60,842 nt of DNA, taken from positions 1 to 60,842 of the forward strand of contig NZ_FOAT01000012.1 of assembly GCF_900109655.1 (NCBI RefSeq), in the 5' to 3' direction. Below are positions 25,841 to 34,543 of this stretch, in pieces. Both the position numbers and the translations under genes were made by a program. The notes beneath the pieces are model-generated. The model was not told the DNA's origin. It did not search any database and saw only the letters and a list, made by a program, of their open reading frames with translations. Positions within the stretch are counted from its first letter, which is position 1. Each line of letters begins with the position of its first letter. Source of the DNA: Hominimerdicola alba (GTDB lineage Bacteria; Bacillota; Clostridia; Oscillospirales; Ruminococcaceae).

Positions 25841-28558
25841 TCACAGAACATCGCGCACATAATCGGCAACTGACCGTAAAAACACCCTGCCTTCAGGAGA
25901 TTCCATAAGCTTTTCAAAGTCACTTGTACAGACAACTACCCTGCCGCCACCCATGTCATATTCGTACAGGATTGCAAGATCGTGATTTCTTTCAAAATTG
26001 TCGATCATGCGCACTATCACACGCTTATCCGCTGAATTTCCGTCAAGTATCTCGCACTTAGACGACATCACGATATGCCACCATGCAGGAGTTGAATACT
26101 TTCTGCACTCAAAGCCTTTCAGCGCAGGATGAGATACATCATTCACAAGACCCATAGTACCGACAGGCTCGGGCTTATCCATCATATTTGATATCTCGCG
26201 GAACATGGGATAGCACCAGAAATCCTGACAGTAAAAGCCCTCGATGGAGTTTTCAAGCTTTGCAAGCTCGGGGAATATCAGCACTGTTTTGCCCGCGGCA
26301 AGCAGCTTCTCAGCTTCAGCGCTGACATCTTTGAAGATATGTACGCCCTCCATGCTGACATTACGAACCTCGGGGATAATTTCTATCTCGTAGTGATTTC
26401 GGATATCCGTGCCCTCGACTTCAACAGTCAGGACCGCAGGAGTGATATTAACTACCAAGGGAAGCGAAACTATGCCACCGCATACGTCCGCATAGTTTTC
26501 ATCGGAAGAAATAACCGCACTGCCCGTTTCGCAGATATCACCGCACTCGAATCGGTAAACTGCCTTTTTGCCTGCAAGAGATTCAAGTCGGAAGTTTACC
26601 AGCCTGATATCAAATGCGAATTCACTGCCCGCCAGCGGAGTGTAGCTGTCAAATACTGCCAGTATCACAGCATCGTTGCAGAATTCCCGCCATTCTTCGG
26701 GGGTAATGATGCCCTTGTTATCCATAAAAGCATCCAGCATACCCACCAGCGCAGTTCCCTGTCCTGAGAAATCCTGAATATCCAGTATCTGGAATCCTGC
26801 CAGAAGTTTCGAGCGAAAAACGGCTTCAAGCTCCTCTTTGTAGCAAGCCTTAGCCAGCTGACCCGAGCAATAGAAGAAATCCTTGGCGAGATGACCAAGA
26901 CCCTTTGCTTCAAGACGTTCACGGAACACTTCGAAATTGCGGGCTTTCAACGAACCTGTGTACTTATCTATCTCATCAAAATCGGGATAAGTCTCAAACT
27001 GCCCTATCTCGTGGGTGACTATCGGAATCTCGGGGACTAGCTCAATATCTGCTTCGGTGGCTTTAACGGTCTTCATGGTGGTGCCGTACTGAATCTGCAC
27101 TGTGCCTTCCTCGGATATAGCAGACGCAGAATGGTGATCTTTAGGCTTAATAGCGCTGTCATATGAATGGTTTGCGGCAGGCTTGTCAGTTTGTATATGA
27201 CCAAGAGGTGCATCGCACATAGCGTAAGAACCGCGTATCAGCCTGTCTTTAGCAAGCCTTACACCCACAAAGAAATCGTCATTTTCAACCACACAGGGTG
27301 TCCACTGGAAATTATTGGAGCCCTGTGTATACAGATGTCTTTTGTCCGTATTTTTGTACAGACCAATAACCTCATTGATGCGCTCCTTACTGCCCCAGAG
27401 CTCATTACCCATGGACATCATGCAGAAAGATGGGTGATTGCCGAATTCCCTGAGCATGGCAAAGCCCTCGGAGATAAGGAATTCCTGCTCAACGGCGTTG
27501 TAACCCTCTTCATCGGTAGCATGGACAGTCCCCCAGAACGGAAGCTGAGGTTCCATATAAATACCCAGGATATCCGCCGCGATAAAGGCAGCTTCGGGTG
27601 GACAGCAGGTGTGGAAGCGGTAGTGATTTATGCCGAAACTGCGGGATATACGCATTACCCTCAGCCACTCTTCAACATCACAGGGAGCATAGCCGGTCTT
27701 CGGGAATATCATGCCGTCGTGCTTGCCCCGCAGAAAAGTCTGTCTGCCGTTAACGGTGAATTTACCATCTGCGGTGGCAAATTTCCGCATACCAAAAATA
27801 CGACTGGTAGAATCACCGCAGATATCTATACAAAGTTCGTACAGATCGGGAGTATGTTCGCTCCAAAGTTTAAAATTCTTACACATTGGGTATTCTGCGA
27901 TAAGTCTGCCGTCAGTAAAATCAAACTCCACAGGCTCAGAAGCAGGTGTACCGTCGGGATATTCAGCAACAGAAATCACAGCCTTGCCATTTTCTGAACC
28001 AATGATATCAGCAGTGACCCTGACCGTTCCTGTGTGGATATCGGGAGTGATGACCACATTTTTGCAGTGTGCCTCACCATAACCTATAAGCTCAATCCTG
28101 CCAACGATGCCGTTCCAGTTGGTCTGGGTATCGGGTGAAGTCATATGACCGCCCTTTGTCTTATAGCCCACATTCGACACTTTTATGACAAGCTCCCGCT
28201 CACCTGTGCCGATGAATTCGGTAAGATCATAAATATGCGGTGCGCAGAAACTTTCCTGTACCCCAAGAGAAACTCCATCCACGAAGACCTCTGTGATGCG
28301 CGTGCGTTCAAGAAAAAGCTCCAGCGCCGAGCATTTCATAGCATTTGTATCTATCTTCCGCCTGAACCACGCCCAGCCCTCAAATTTGTAAGTATCTGTC
28401 AGATGACCCGTTTCACGCTTTTCATTTATCTTTCCCTTTCGTGCATTGGAAGTCGTGTTCGGAAGTTTAATATTTTCGTTAAACACAACATTTTTACCTG
28501 TGCACTCATAATCGAGATAAAGCTCCCAAGTCCCTTGTAAATCAGTTTTACTTATCAA
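25841..28558 (-). CDS. Glycoside hydrolase family 2 protein
   Basis: This is a 905-residue intracellular glycosidase. An N-terminal sugar-binding jelly roll (GWAWFRRKID, VFVDGVSLG) and an immunoglobulin-like domain precede the GH2 barrel at about 270-560. The predicted acid/base is Glu in MSMGNELWG and the nucleophile Glu in THEIGQFE. A further beta-rich part of about 250 residues lies behind. FLRGKHDGMIFPKTGYAP differs from classical LacZ and suggests a beta-galactosidase, beta-mannosidase or beta-glucuronidase of a minor subgroup; the substrate is unresolved. The start is TTG 28558, after GAGGTG. No signal peptide. A partner of the nearby esterase in hemicellulose use is plausible. Confidence 0.85.
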   Translation of the reverse strand: MISKTDLQGTWELYLDYECTGKNVVFNENIKLPNTTSNARKGKINEKRETGHLTDTYKFEGWAWFRRKIDTNAMKCSALELFLERTRITEVFVDGVSLGVQESFCAPHIYDLTEFIGTGERELVIKVSNVGYKTKGGHMTSPDTQTNWNGIVGRIELIGYGEAHCKNVVITPDIHTGTVRVTADIIGSENGKAVISVAEYPDGTPASEPVEFDFTDGRLIAEYPMCKNFKLWSEHTPDLYELCIDICGDSTSRIFGMRKFATADGKFTVNGRQTFLRGKHDGMIFPKTGYAPCDVEEWLRVMRISRSFGINHYRFHTCCPPEAAFIAADILGIYMEPQLPFWGTVHATDEEGYNAVEQEFLISEGFAMLREFGNHPSFCMMSMGNELWGSKERINEVIGLYKNTDKRHLYTQGSNNFQWTPCVVENDDFFVGVRLAKDRLIRGSYAMCDAPLGHIQTDKPAANHSYDSAIKPKDHHSASAISEEGTVQIQYGTTMKTVKATEADIELVPEIPIVTHEIGQFETYPDFDEIDKYTGSLKARNFEVFRERLEAKGLGHLAKDFFYCSGQLAKACYKEELEAVFRSKLLAGFQILDIQDFSGQGTALVGMLDAFMDNKGIITPEEWREFCNDAVILAVFDSYTPLAGSEFAFDIRLVNFRLESLAGKKAVYRFECGDICETGSAVISSDENYADVCGGIVSLPLVVNITPAVLTVEVEGTDIRNHYEIEIIPEVRNVSMEGVHIFKDVSAEAEKLLAAGKTVLIFPELAKLENSIEGFYCQDFWCYPMFREISNMMDKPEPVGTMGLVNDVSHPALKGFECRKYSTPAWWHIVMSSKCEILDGNSADKRVIVRMIDNFERNHDLAILYEYDMGGGRVVVCTSDFEKLMESPEGRVFLRSVADYVRDVL

Positions 28559-28591
28559 TCAGATCACCTCTCGTCCCTATAATATGAAGAT

Positions 28592-28620
28592 ATTATAGCA
28601 TAATATATTTGCAATTTCAA
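28592..28620 (-). promoter_or_regulatory. Promoter of the GH2 gene
   Basis: On the minus strand TTGAAA (28620-28615) and TATAAT (28597-28592) have a 17-bp spacer. Confidence 0.72.
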
Positions 28621-28659
28621 CGCTAAGTTGTAACTTCGTCAGAAAAATCATAAAATCTG

Positions 28660-28688
28660 TTGAAATCCACAAAAAGATATGATACAAT
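28660..28688 (+). promoter_or_regulatory. Promoter of dprA
   Basis: TTGAAA (28660-28665) and TACAAT (28683-28688) have a 17-bp spacer, about 33 bp before the dprA start. Confidence 0.68.
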
Positions 28689-28720
28689 AAAATAAAAAAC
28701 AACATAAGGGGTGATGTGAT

Positions 28721-29581
28721 ATGTCTATGACAGATAAACAAGCATTGTTCGCACTTTCACTGATCTACACGCCGGGCAAGGCAGGGATCGATTCTCTGAT
28801 ACAGAGATATGATGACCCTGCAAAACTGCTGGACGTTCTGCAAAATGAGACCGACAAGGATATTCCGCACAGCTTTTCTGCCGCGGCGAAAGCTTTTGAC
28901 TTCTCGCTGATCGAGCAGATACAGAGCTACTGTGACGATCGGGGCATCGGGATAATAACGCGATATGACGAGGATTTTCCCGAAAACCTCCTGGAGATCG
29001 ACTGCCCGCCCATGGTGCTGTATTGTCTCGGTGATGCAAAAGTTCTCAAAGAGCAGTCATCTCTGACGATAGTAGGTTCCCGTGAAGCCACGCCATATTC
29101 CGTCGATGTTGCAAAATACTTCGCCCGAACCAAAGCGAGGGAGGGTCATGCCATAATAAGCGGATTTGCACGAGGCATCGACTCCGCAGCCCACGCGGGT
29201 GCGATCGAATGCGATGGCATGACTGTGGCAGTACTTGGCTGCGGTATTGACTATGATTATCCCAGATACAGCGGCGAATTGAAAAACTCCATCGCGCAAA
29301 AAGGCGCAGTGATATCGGAGTATCCGCCCCTTGAAAATCCCGCGAAGGAGTATTTCACCATACGAAACCGCCTTATTGCTGGGCTTTCCAAGGCTGTGCT
29401 GGTAGTTCAGGCAGGAGTACACAGCGGTTCAATAAACACCGCCAGCCACGCCATTTCTCAGGGCAAGGACGTTTACTGTATCCCGCCTGCTAATATCTTC
29501 AACGAGATTTATAGCGGACAAAGCGTACTTCTGCGTGACGGCGCTATCCCCGCATTTGAGCCCCATGATATCATTTTGTAA
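28721..29581 (+). CDS. dprA: DNA-processing protein DprA (short form)
   Basis: DprA loads RecA on single-stranded DNA taken up during transformation. The Rossmann-like core is complete: IVGSREATPYS, SGFARGIDSAAHAGA, AVLGCGIDYDYP, TIRNRLIAGLS, SGSINTASHA and GKDVYCIP. At 286 residues it has the N-terminal helical part but ends just after the core (EPHDIIL), so the C-terminal winged-helix domain of longer DprA proteins is absent. The start is preceded by AAGGGGTG. A broken gene follows 14 bp downstream. Confidence 0.93.
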   Translation: MSMTDKQALFALSLIYTPGKAGIDSLIQRYDDPAKLLDVLQNETDKDIPHSFSAAAKAFDFSLIEQIQSYCDDRGIGIITRYDEDFPENLLEIDCPPMVLYCLGDAKVLKEQSSLTIVGSREATPYSVDVAKYFARTKAREGHAIISGFARGIDSAAHAGAIECDGMTVAVLGCGIDYDYPRYSGELKNSIAQKGAVISEYPPLENPAKEYFTIRNRLIAGLSKAVLVVQAGVHSGSINTASHAISQGKDVYCIPPANIFNEIYSGQSVLLRDGAIPAFEPHDIIL

Positions 29582-29595
29582 ACGGAGAGATTTAA

Positions 29596-30072
29596 ATGTT
29601 TAAAAAGAAGAAATAATCACTTATCATCGTCAGCGTAATACTGTTTGTAGCCCTCACGTGTCTTGCAATTTATAACAGGACATTCTACGATCGTTCAAAA
29701 GATAATATTTTTGAGATACCAAAAGCTCATCATCTCATGGACGACAGAGATGGCGGATATATCTATGAAACTTACTTTTTCATACAAAAAGTCCCTGAAT
29801 CAGAAGATAAACTCGAAGACGAAATAAGAACTTTCATATCAGAGAACAAAATAATCGAAGACGCTAAAAGCGCAGGAGCAAATTCATTAACATTAAAGTT
29901 CATGGAGCCTGATTTCAGAATGCCTGTCTATTTTAAAGAAAATTCAAGTTTCATCAAAAAAGACGATTATGCAGAACACTATTATAAAACAAACATGACA
30001 GCCATCTACAATTATGATTTCGATGATGATACAGAAATGATGGATTTCTCTAAAGTAAAACACTCGTTATAA
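29596..30072 (+). pseudogene. Membrane-anchored small protein broken by in-frame TAA
   Basis: ATG 29596 has a good ribosome site (GGAGAGA) 14 bp after dprA, but the frame meets TAA at 29614-29616 after MFKKKK. The same frame continues without another stop for 152 codons to 30072. It directly encodes a hydrophobic anchor (LIIVSVILFVALTCLAIY) behind a basic start, then an acidic outside domain ending KVKHSL. The residues on each side of the stop clearly belong together. An internal ATG at 29737 has no ribosome site. So this is a nonsense-mutated gene, a base-call error, or rarely a read-through site. I recognise no family. Confidence 0.7.
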
Positions 30073-30101
30073 ATCAGCCCGAAGGAACCATCAAACAAAA
30101 A

Positions 30102-30131
30102 GACCGCAGCATACCGAAATATGCTGCGGTC
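30102..30131 (-). terminator. Terminator of rpsB-tsf
   Basis: GACCGCAGCATA and TATGCTGCGGTC pair perfectly around six bases. Read leftward the stem is followed by TTTTTGTTT. It lies 24 bp after the tsf stop and may also end the dprA transcript. Confidence 0.85.
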
Positions 30132-30154
30132 ATATTTATTTAAGATATAATCAA

Positions 30155-31072
30155 TTACTTGATCATGCTAGCGATCTCGTCTGCGAAGTTTTCTTCCTTC
30201 TTCTCAACGCCCTCGCCTCTCTCGAAACGAACAACTTCAGCGATAGTGATGCTGCCGCCCAGCTTCTTAGCCTCAGCTGCAACGTACTCCTGTACGGAAA
30301 CCTTGTCGTCCTTTACGAAAGCCTGCTCCAGCAGACAGTTCTCCTTGTAGTACTTGCCTACCTTGCCTTCAACGATCTTAGCTCTTACCTGCTCAGGCTT
30401 GTTAGCCATCTTAGGATCCTCAGCCATCTGAGCCATCATGATCTCCTTCTCCTTGTCAAGTACCTCAGCGGGAACTTCATCTCTCTTGAGGTAAGCAGGA
30501 TTCAGAGCTGCGGACTGCATAGCTACGTCCTTACCGATTGTCAGAACAGCGTCGTCCTTGATATCAGTGTCCATCTTAACCAGAACGCCGATGCTGCCGC
30601 CGTTGTGAACGTAAGAAGCAACAGTACCCTCGAGTCTTACGAAACGACGGATAACGATGTTCTCTCTGATCTTCATGCCAGCCAGCTCGGTCAGAACTTC
30701 GTCAACAGTCTTGTCGCCGCCGCTGATAGTAGCAGCCTTCAGAGCGTCAACATCAGCAGGGTTCTTCTCAACGATGGTGTTAGCAACGCTAGCAGCGAAA
30801 GCCTTGAAATCATCGGTGTTAGCAGCGAAGTCAGTCTCAGTATTGATCTCGACCATAACGCCTACGCCGTTGTTAACAACAGTAGCAACAACGCCCTCAG
30901 CAGCTGCTCTGCCGCTCTTCTTAGCCTGTGTTGCGAGACCCTTTTCTCTCAGTGCCTCGATAGCCTTATCCTGATCGCCGTCAGCTGCAACGAGTGCTCT
31001 CTTGCAGTCCATCATGCCGACGCCTGTTATGCTCATAAGTTCCTTTATAGCCTGAACTGTTACGTTAGCCAT
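30155..31072 (-). CDS. tsf: Translation elongation factor Ts
   Basis: EF-Ts exchanges GDP for GTP on EF-Tu. The protein is full length (about 305 residues) with the UBA-like start (VQAIKELMSITGVGMMDCKR), the core with TDFAANTDDFKAF, and a C-terminal dimer part. The start is ATG 31072, with GGAGG; the frame is open a further 33 bases without a ribosome site. It lies 96 bp after rpsB, the usual arrangement. Confidence 0.96.
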   Translation of the reverse strand: MANVTVQAIKELMSITGVGMMDCKRALVAADGDQDKAIEALREKGLATQAKKSGRAAAEGVVATVVNNGVGVMVEINTETDFAANTDDFKAFAASVANTIVEKNPADVDALKAATISGGDKTVDEVLTELAGMKIRENIVIRRFVRLEGTVASYVHNGGSIGVLVKMDTDIKDDAVLTIGKDVAMQSAALNPAYLKRDEVPAEVLDKEKEIMMAQMAEDPKMANKPEQVRAKIVEGKVGKYYKENCLLEQAFVKDDKVSVQEYVAAEAKKLGGSITIAEVVRFERGEGVEKKEENFADEIASMIK

Positions 31073-31168
31073 TTTTAATTCCTCCGATTCTGTTATTTTA
31101 CTCACAACAAGGCAGACAAATCATCTTATTGCCTGCCTTGATAAATTCTGTATTAGTCAGCCGAGAGA

Positions 31169-31906
31169 TTACTCAGCGTCCTCAGCCTCTGCCTTCTCAG
31201 CTTCCTCAGCAGCAGTAGCGTCCTCGCCCTGTCTGCCTTCGATGATAGCGTTAGCCATGCAGCCAGCGATCAGCTTAACTGCTCTGATAGCGTCATCGTT
31301 ACCGGGGATAACATAGTCAACATCGTCAGGATCACAGTTGGTATCTACGATTGCTACTACGGGAATACCCAGCTTCTTAGCCTCAGCTACAGCGATCTTT
31401 TCCTTTCTGGGATCAACAACGAAGAGTGCGCCGGGCAGCTTCTTCATGTTCTTGATACCACCCATGAACTTCTCGAGCTTCTCGATCTCGAGCTTCAGCT
31501 TGGTAACTTCCTTCTTGGGGAGCAGCTCGAAAGTGCCGTCCTCTTCCATTGCGTGCAGCTGCTCAAGTCTCTTGATTCTCTGCTCAATGGTCTTGAAGTT
31601 AGTCATCATACCGCCGAGCCATCTAGCGTTTACGTAGTGAGCATTAGCTCTAAGTGCTTCCTCCTTGATGGAGTCGCCAGCCTGCTTCTTGGTACCTACG
31701 AACAGTACCTCCTGGCCGTTTGCGGAGATCTCTCTGATGAACATATAAGCCTCTTCCAGCTTCTTAACTGTCTTCTGGAGATCGATGATGTAGATGCCGT
31801 TACGCTCTGTAAAGATGTAAGGCGCCATTTTAGGGTTCCATCTTCTTGTCTGGTGACCAAAGTGTACACCTGCTTCAAGAAGCTGCTTCATTGATACTAC
31901 TGCCAT
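31169..31906 (-). CDS. rpsB: 30S ribosomal protein S2
   Basis: S2 bridges head and body of the small ribosomal subunit. The text is typical from [22 protein letters not shown] to the end of the core, with [19 protein letters not shown] and [19 protein letters not shown]. An acidic tail of about 20 residues rich in Ala and Glu is added, as in many clostridia. Ribosome site GGAGG. Confidence 0.97.
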   Translation of the reverse strand: MAVVSMKQLLEAGVHFGHQTRRWNPKMAPYIFTERNGIYIIDLQKTVKKLEEAYMFIREISANGQEVLFVGTKKQAGDSIKEEALRANAHYVNARWLGGMMTNFKTIEQRIKRLEQLHAMEEDGTFELLPKKEVTKLKLEIEKLEKFMGGIKNMKKLPGALFVVDPRKEKIAVAEAKKLGIPVVAIVDTNCDPDDVDYVIPGNDDAIRAVKLIAGCMANAIIEGRQGEDATAAEEAEKAEAEDAE

Positions 31907-32072
31907 GGTAGTAACCTCCTGTTTGGTTTAAAATTTCCGTTATACGGATGATACATAACCTCCGGACGATATTGCCGGCTCAAACCCCGCAGAATGCCGC
32001 AAGCGGCACATAGCACCAGATGATGCCATTGCGCATAGGGACCAAAAGCCATACTTCGTCCGTGCGAATTAC
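31907..32072 (-). promoter_or_regulatory. Structured 5' leader of rpsB-tsf
   Basis: About 165 nt separate the expected transcript start from rpsB. The leader contains local hairpins such as GCCGCTTGCGGC and a CCGG-rich pair around CCGGCAATATCGTCCGG. S2 represses its own operon through the leader in several bacteria, so this is a candidate S2-binding element. I do not recognise a named family. Confidence 0.5.
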
Positions 32073-32078
32073 CATAAT

Positions 32079-32107
32079 ATTATAGCACACTTTTCTCACG
32101 ATTGCAA
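32079..32107 (-). promoter_or_regulatory. Promoter of rpsB-tsf
   Basis: On the minus strand TTGCAA (32107-32102) and TATAAT (32084-32079) have a 17-bp spacer. Confidence 0.78.
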
Positions 32108-32113
32108 GTGTTT

Positions 32114-32413
32114 TTATCTCGATGTTTTTAACAAATTATCGACCTTGTACCTCGGCTCTTTTGAAGGTTTTGCTGTATCGCCTATATCTACCAATATGGT
32201 ATCCTCACCTATAAGCCTGATATCACTGCATCTGATGACCACATCATCATCTCTTCCCATCAGCCCAAGAGCACGCGATCTCCCGTAGATTATAATGGAT
32301 ATTACCCTGCCCTCGGCAGTATCAAGTTCGATATCATCGGCATAGCCTATCTTTTCACCGCTCCTGACATTCACGACTTCCTTGTTTCTAAGTCCCGAAA
32401 AACTGCATATCAT
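32114..32413 (-). CDS. YlmC/YmxH-family PRC-barrel protein
   Basis: This small protein of 99 residues belongs to the YlmC/YmxH family found in spore formers, with a PRC-barrel fold (FSGLRNKEVVNVRSGEKIGY, then DIELDTAEGRVISIIIYG). Its exact function is unknown. The start is ATG 32413, with GGGGG eight bases upstream; the frame is open to 32488 but relatives begin at this Met. It is divergent from sigG, a partnership common in clostridia and useful support for the identity of the split gene beside it. Confidence 0.85.
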   Translation of the reverse strand: MICSFSGLRNKEVVNVRSGEKIGYADDIELDTAEGRVISIIIYGRSRALGLMGRDDDVVIRCSDIRLIGEDTILVDIGDTAKPSKEPRYKVDNLLKTSR

Positions 32414-32552
32414 ACCGTTTCCCCCTTGCCGTATGTCATTCACACCGACTTTTACATTATATAATGATATGCAGATATCACTCGCCATATACTTCAGAAC
32501 TTTATCTTACACCAATCCCATGAATATCCCCACCATCATAGGGTAAACTTTC

Positions 32553-32581
32553 TGTAAAGGACTGCCAATTCGGGCAAAATA
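32553..32581 (+). promoter_or_regulatory. Possible forespore-type promoter of sigG
   Basis: GGGCAAAATA (32572-32581) fits the SigF-type -10 pattern GGnnAnAnTA. The best -35 match, GTAAA at 32554-32558, is only 13 bp away and is weak. No good housekeeping promoter is seen between 32489 and 32600. Confidence 0.35.
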
Positions 32582-32600
32582 ACCTTAACGGAGGACAAAT

Positions 32601-32897
32601 ATGCAATACAACAAAGTTGAGATAAGCGGAGTAAATACGGGAAATCTGAAAGTGCTGACGGAAGAAGAAAAGCAGGAACTCCTGAAAAAGACCCACGCAG
32701 GTGACAAGAAAGCCCGCGAACAGCTCATCAACGGAAATCTCAGACTGGTGCTCAGCGTTCTGCAAAAGTATTCGTCCGGCAAGGAAAGTCCCGATGATCT
32801 TTTTCAGGTTGGTGTGGTGGGGCTTATCAAGGCCATCGATAATTTTGATGTGGGACTGAACGTCAGATTTTCTACCTACGCAGTGCCGACAGCATAG
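32601..32897 (+). CDS. sigG: Forespore sigma factor SigG, N-terminal part (split gene)
   Basis: Residues 1-95 are a typical SigG start: MQYNKVEISGVNTGNLKVL, NGNLRLVLSVLQKYSSG, DDLFQVGVVGLIKAIDNFD and FSTYAVP, that is sigma region 1.2/2 up to the -10-binding helix. After Val95 the frame enters foreign sequence and stops after three more residues (PTA, TAG at 32895-32897). GGAGG at 32590-32594 marks the start. The missing part continues at 39028-39516. As it stands the product lacks regions 2.4-4 and cannot work as a sigma factor. SigG directs late forespore genes, so its expression may depend on removal of the insert. Confidence 0.93.
   Translation: MQYNKVEISGVNTGNLKVLTEEEKQELLKKTHAGDKKAREQLINGNLRLVLSVLQKYSSGKESPDDLFQVGVVGLIKAIDNFDVGLNVRFSTYAVPTA
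32883..32887 (+). other. Left attachment core in sigG
   Basis: GTGCC is shared with the right junction and in the same codon phase (GTG CC). It lies 23 bp from the end of the recombinase gene. The actual two-base crossover of a serine recombinase would fall within or next to this core. Confidence 0.75.
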
Positions 32898-32909
32898 GAT
32901 AATCGAAAA

Positions 32910-34268
32910 TCACACCAAGTAGACTATATCTATATCCTCATCGTTTAGCACTATCCTGTCTATACAGGTGCGGAGTGCTCTGCGTTTTTCAGCGACAGTC
33001 ATTTCATCCCACAGCCCCGCAAGATTTTCAAGAACGCCCCGCTTGTAGGCAAGTTCTTCCTCAACTGCCTTGGTCTGCTTTTCGTTCTCTATCGCCGCCG
33101 AGATATCAGCAAGCTGTGCTTTGTATTCGTTTATAGTCTCAAAAAGGACTTCTTCGCCATCGCGGGCATAAAGCTCGTAAAGTCTTTTGAGCTTTCCCGC
33201 CGCGGTATCGTACTTGCGTTTAAGCACTTCTTCAGCAGATATTTCCCTGCGCCCGCCGCCATTTGCGGTTATGCTCCGTGTTTTCTCGAAAACATCTGCT
33301 ATCACCGCATTCTCGACTTCGTCAGCATCATATCTCATGTTGACACAATCGGGGTCTTTTATCAGCGTGGGTTTGCTTTTCTGCTGCGAGTAGCAGTATA
33401 TCTTCAAACCCCTGCCCCACTTCTGATAGCGCATCTTCGCACCGCATTTTCCGCATACAAGAAGCCCTGTCAGCAGGTAGGAAGTGTTACCCGCTTGTCC
33501 ACGGGAGCGCCTGCGTCTTTCTTCACGCACCCGCCGCCATGTTTCTTCATCTATTATGGCTTCATGACAACTCTCCACCACCTCACCGCGAAAGCGTATC
33601 CGTCCCAGATAAGTTTCCCTGTCAAGTATCGCCGAAATGTGCTGATTGCCCGAAACATCGAACATACCCGCCAGCTGAGTTGTGGAGTAGCCCTGTAAAT
33701 ATAGCTGAAATATCTGCCTTACCTGCTCAGCTTTTTCGTTTGGGACAAGGGTGTTTTTCTCACGGTCGTAGTCGTAGCCGAAAGGCACCCGACCGCCACC
33801 CATCCACAGCCCGGATTTCACACGTTCGTACATACCCATGCGTGTCCTTTCGCGGATATTCTCCCTTTCAAGCTGTGCAAAGACAGAAAGTATGCCTATC
33901 ATCGCCTTGCCGTATGGTGTCGAGGTATCAAAGTTCTCGTTCAGCGAGATAAAGGCACAGCCGTTGGGTATGAATACATCTTCCAGCAGAAAGACTGTGT
34001 CCTTTTGAGAACGGGAAAGCCTGTCAAGCTTGTATACCACAACTGCGTCGATCTTTCCCGACTTGATATCCGTGATAAGACGTTTTATCTCAGGTCTGTC
34101 GATATTGCTTCCCGACCAGCCGCCATCGATGTAGAACTCATAATTCTCGATATCTTTCAGCTTGCAGTACTGGGCAAGCTTTTCTTTCTGCGCATCGACG
34201 GAGTATCCTTCTTCAAACTGCGCATCCGTAGATACCCTGATGTACAATGCTGTCCTGCGATTTTTCAT
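32910..34268 (-). CDS. Large serine recombinase, SpoIVCA-like
   Basis: This is the probable excisionase/integrase of the sigG element. The 452-residue protein has the resolvase domain with Ser13 in YIRVST, the active-site Arg motif YKLDRLSRS, and LNENFDTSTPYGKAMIGILSVFAQLERE. A recombinase domain (VPFGYDYDREKNTLVPNEKAEQV), a zinc ribbon (CGKCGAKM ... CYSQQ and a later Cys) and a coiled coil at about 350-430 follow. This order is that of SpoIVCA, phiC31 and TP901 integrases. All catalytic residues look intact. It begins by overlapping the 41-residue ORF (ATGA) and ends 23 bp from the left core, the usual position for an integrase. AGGAG precedes the start. Confidence 0.95.
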   Translation of the reverse strand: MKNRRTALYIRVSTDAQFEEGYSVDAQKEKLAQYCKLKDIENYEFYIDGGWSGSNIDRPEIKRLITDIKSGKIDAVVVYKLDRLSRSQKDTVFLLEDVFIPNGCAFISLNENFDTSTPYGKAMIGILSVFAQLERENIRERTRMGMYERVKSGLWMGGGRVPFGYDYDREKNTLVPNEKAEQVRQIFQLYLQGYSTTQLAGMFDVSGNQHISAILDRETYLGRIRFRGEVVESCHEAIIDEETWRRVREERRRRSRGQAGNTSYLLTGLLVCGKCGAKMRYQKWGRGLKIYCYSQQKSKPTLIKDPDCVNMRYDADEVENAVIADVFEKTRSITANGGGRREISAEEVLKRKYDTAAGKLKRLYELYARDGEEVLFETINEYKAQLADISAAIENEKQTKAVEEELAYKRGVLENLAGLWDEMTVAEKRRALRTCIDRIVLNDEDIDIVYLV

Positions 34269-34390
34269 CGGCTGTCACTCCTGCGGGAGACTACTTCTCC
34301 CAGAAGCCCGGAAAGTTCACAACTGTGTATCTCAGCGCTGCGAGAAAGCTTTTCGCCCTTGCTGTTATAGGTATTCCTTATCCTAAGCAT
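34265..34390 (-). CDS. 41-residue ORF coupled to the recombinase
   Basis: ATG 34390 is preceded by GGGGTG seven bases upstream. The frame runs 41 codons and its TGA overlaps the recombinase ATG, so translation of the two is coupled. The product is basic, starting MLRIRNTYNSKGEKLSRSAE and ending SRRSDSR, without a known motif. Small basic proteins next to large serine integrases can be directionality factors, but it might also only serve as a leader that couples translation. Its start codon lies inside a palindrome that could block expression. Confidence 0.55.
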   Translation of the reverse strand: MLRIRNTYNSKGEKLSRSAEIHSCELSGLLGEVVSRRSDSR

Positions 34391-34411
34391 AATATCACCC
34401 CGTGATATTAT
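34389..34411. promoter_or_regulatory. Operator-like palindrome before the recombinase unit
   Basis: Two perfect 10-base arms, ATAATATCAC and GTGATATTAT, are separated by CCC and cover the start codon of the 41-residue ORF. A half-site GGGTGATAT recurs at 34493-34500 over the -10 box of the divergent transporter gene. This suggests one repressor acting on both, or an RNA hairpin hiding the ribosome site. Confidence 0.55.
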
Positions 34412-34474
34412 TGCCTCAGAACTACGCCATAATCACCCGCACAGAAATTTAACGCTTTGTGACCTTATCATCTA

Positions 34475-34503
34475 TTGACTTGCATAACCGCGGGTGATAT
34501 AAT
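34475..34503 (+). promoter_or_regulatory. Promoter of the MFS gene
   Basis: TTGACT (34475-34480) and TATAAT (34498-34503) have a 17-bp spacer. The GGGTGATAT half-site overlaps the -10 box. Confidence 0.8.
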
Positions 34504-34543
34504 TTTTATTCAGGTAAAATGACAACAGATATGGAGGATTTTT

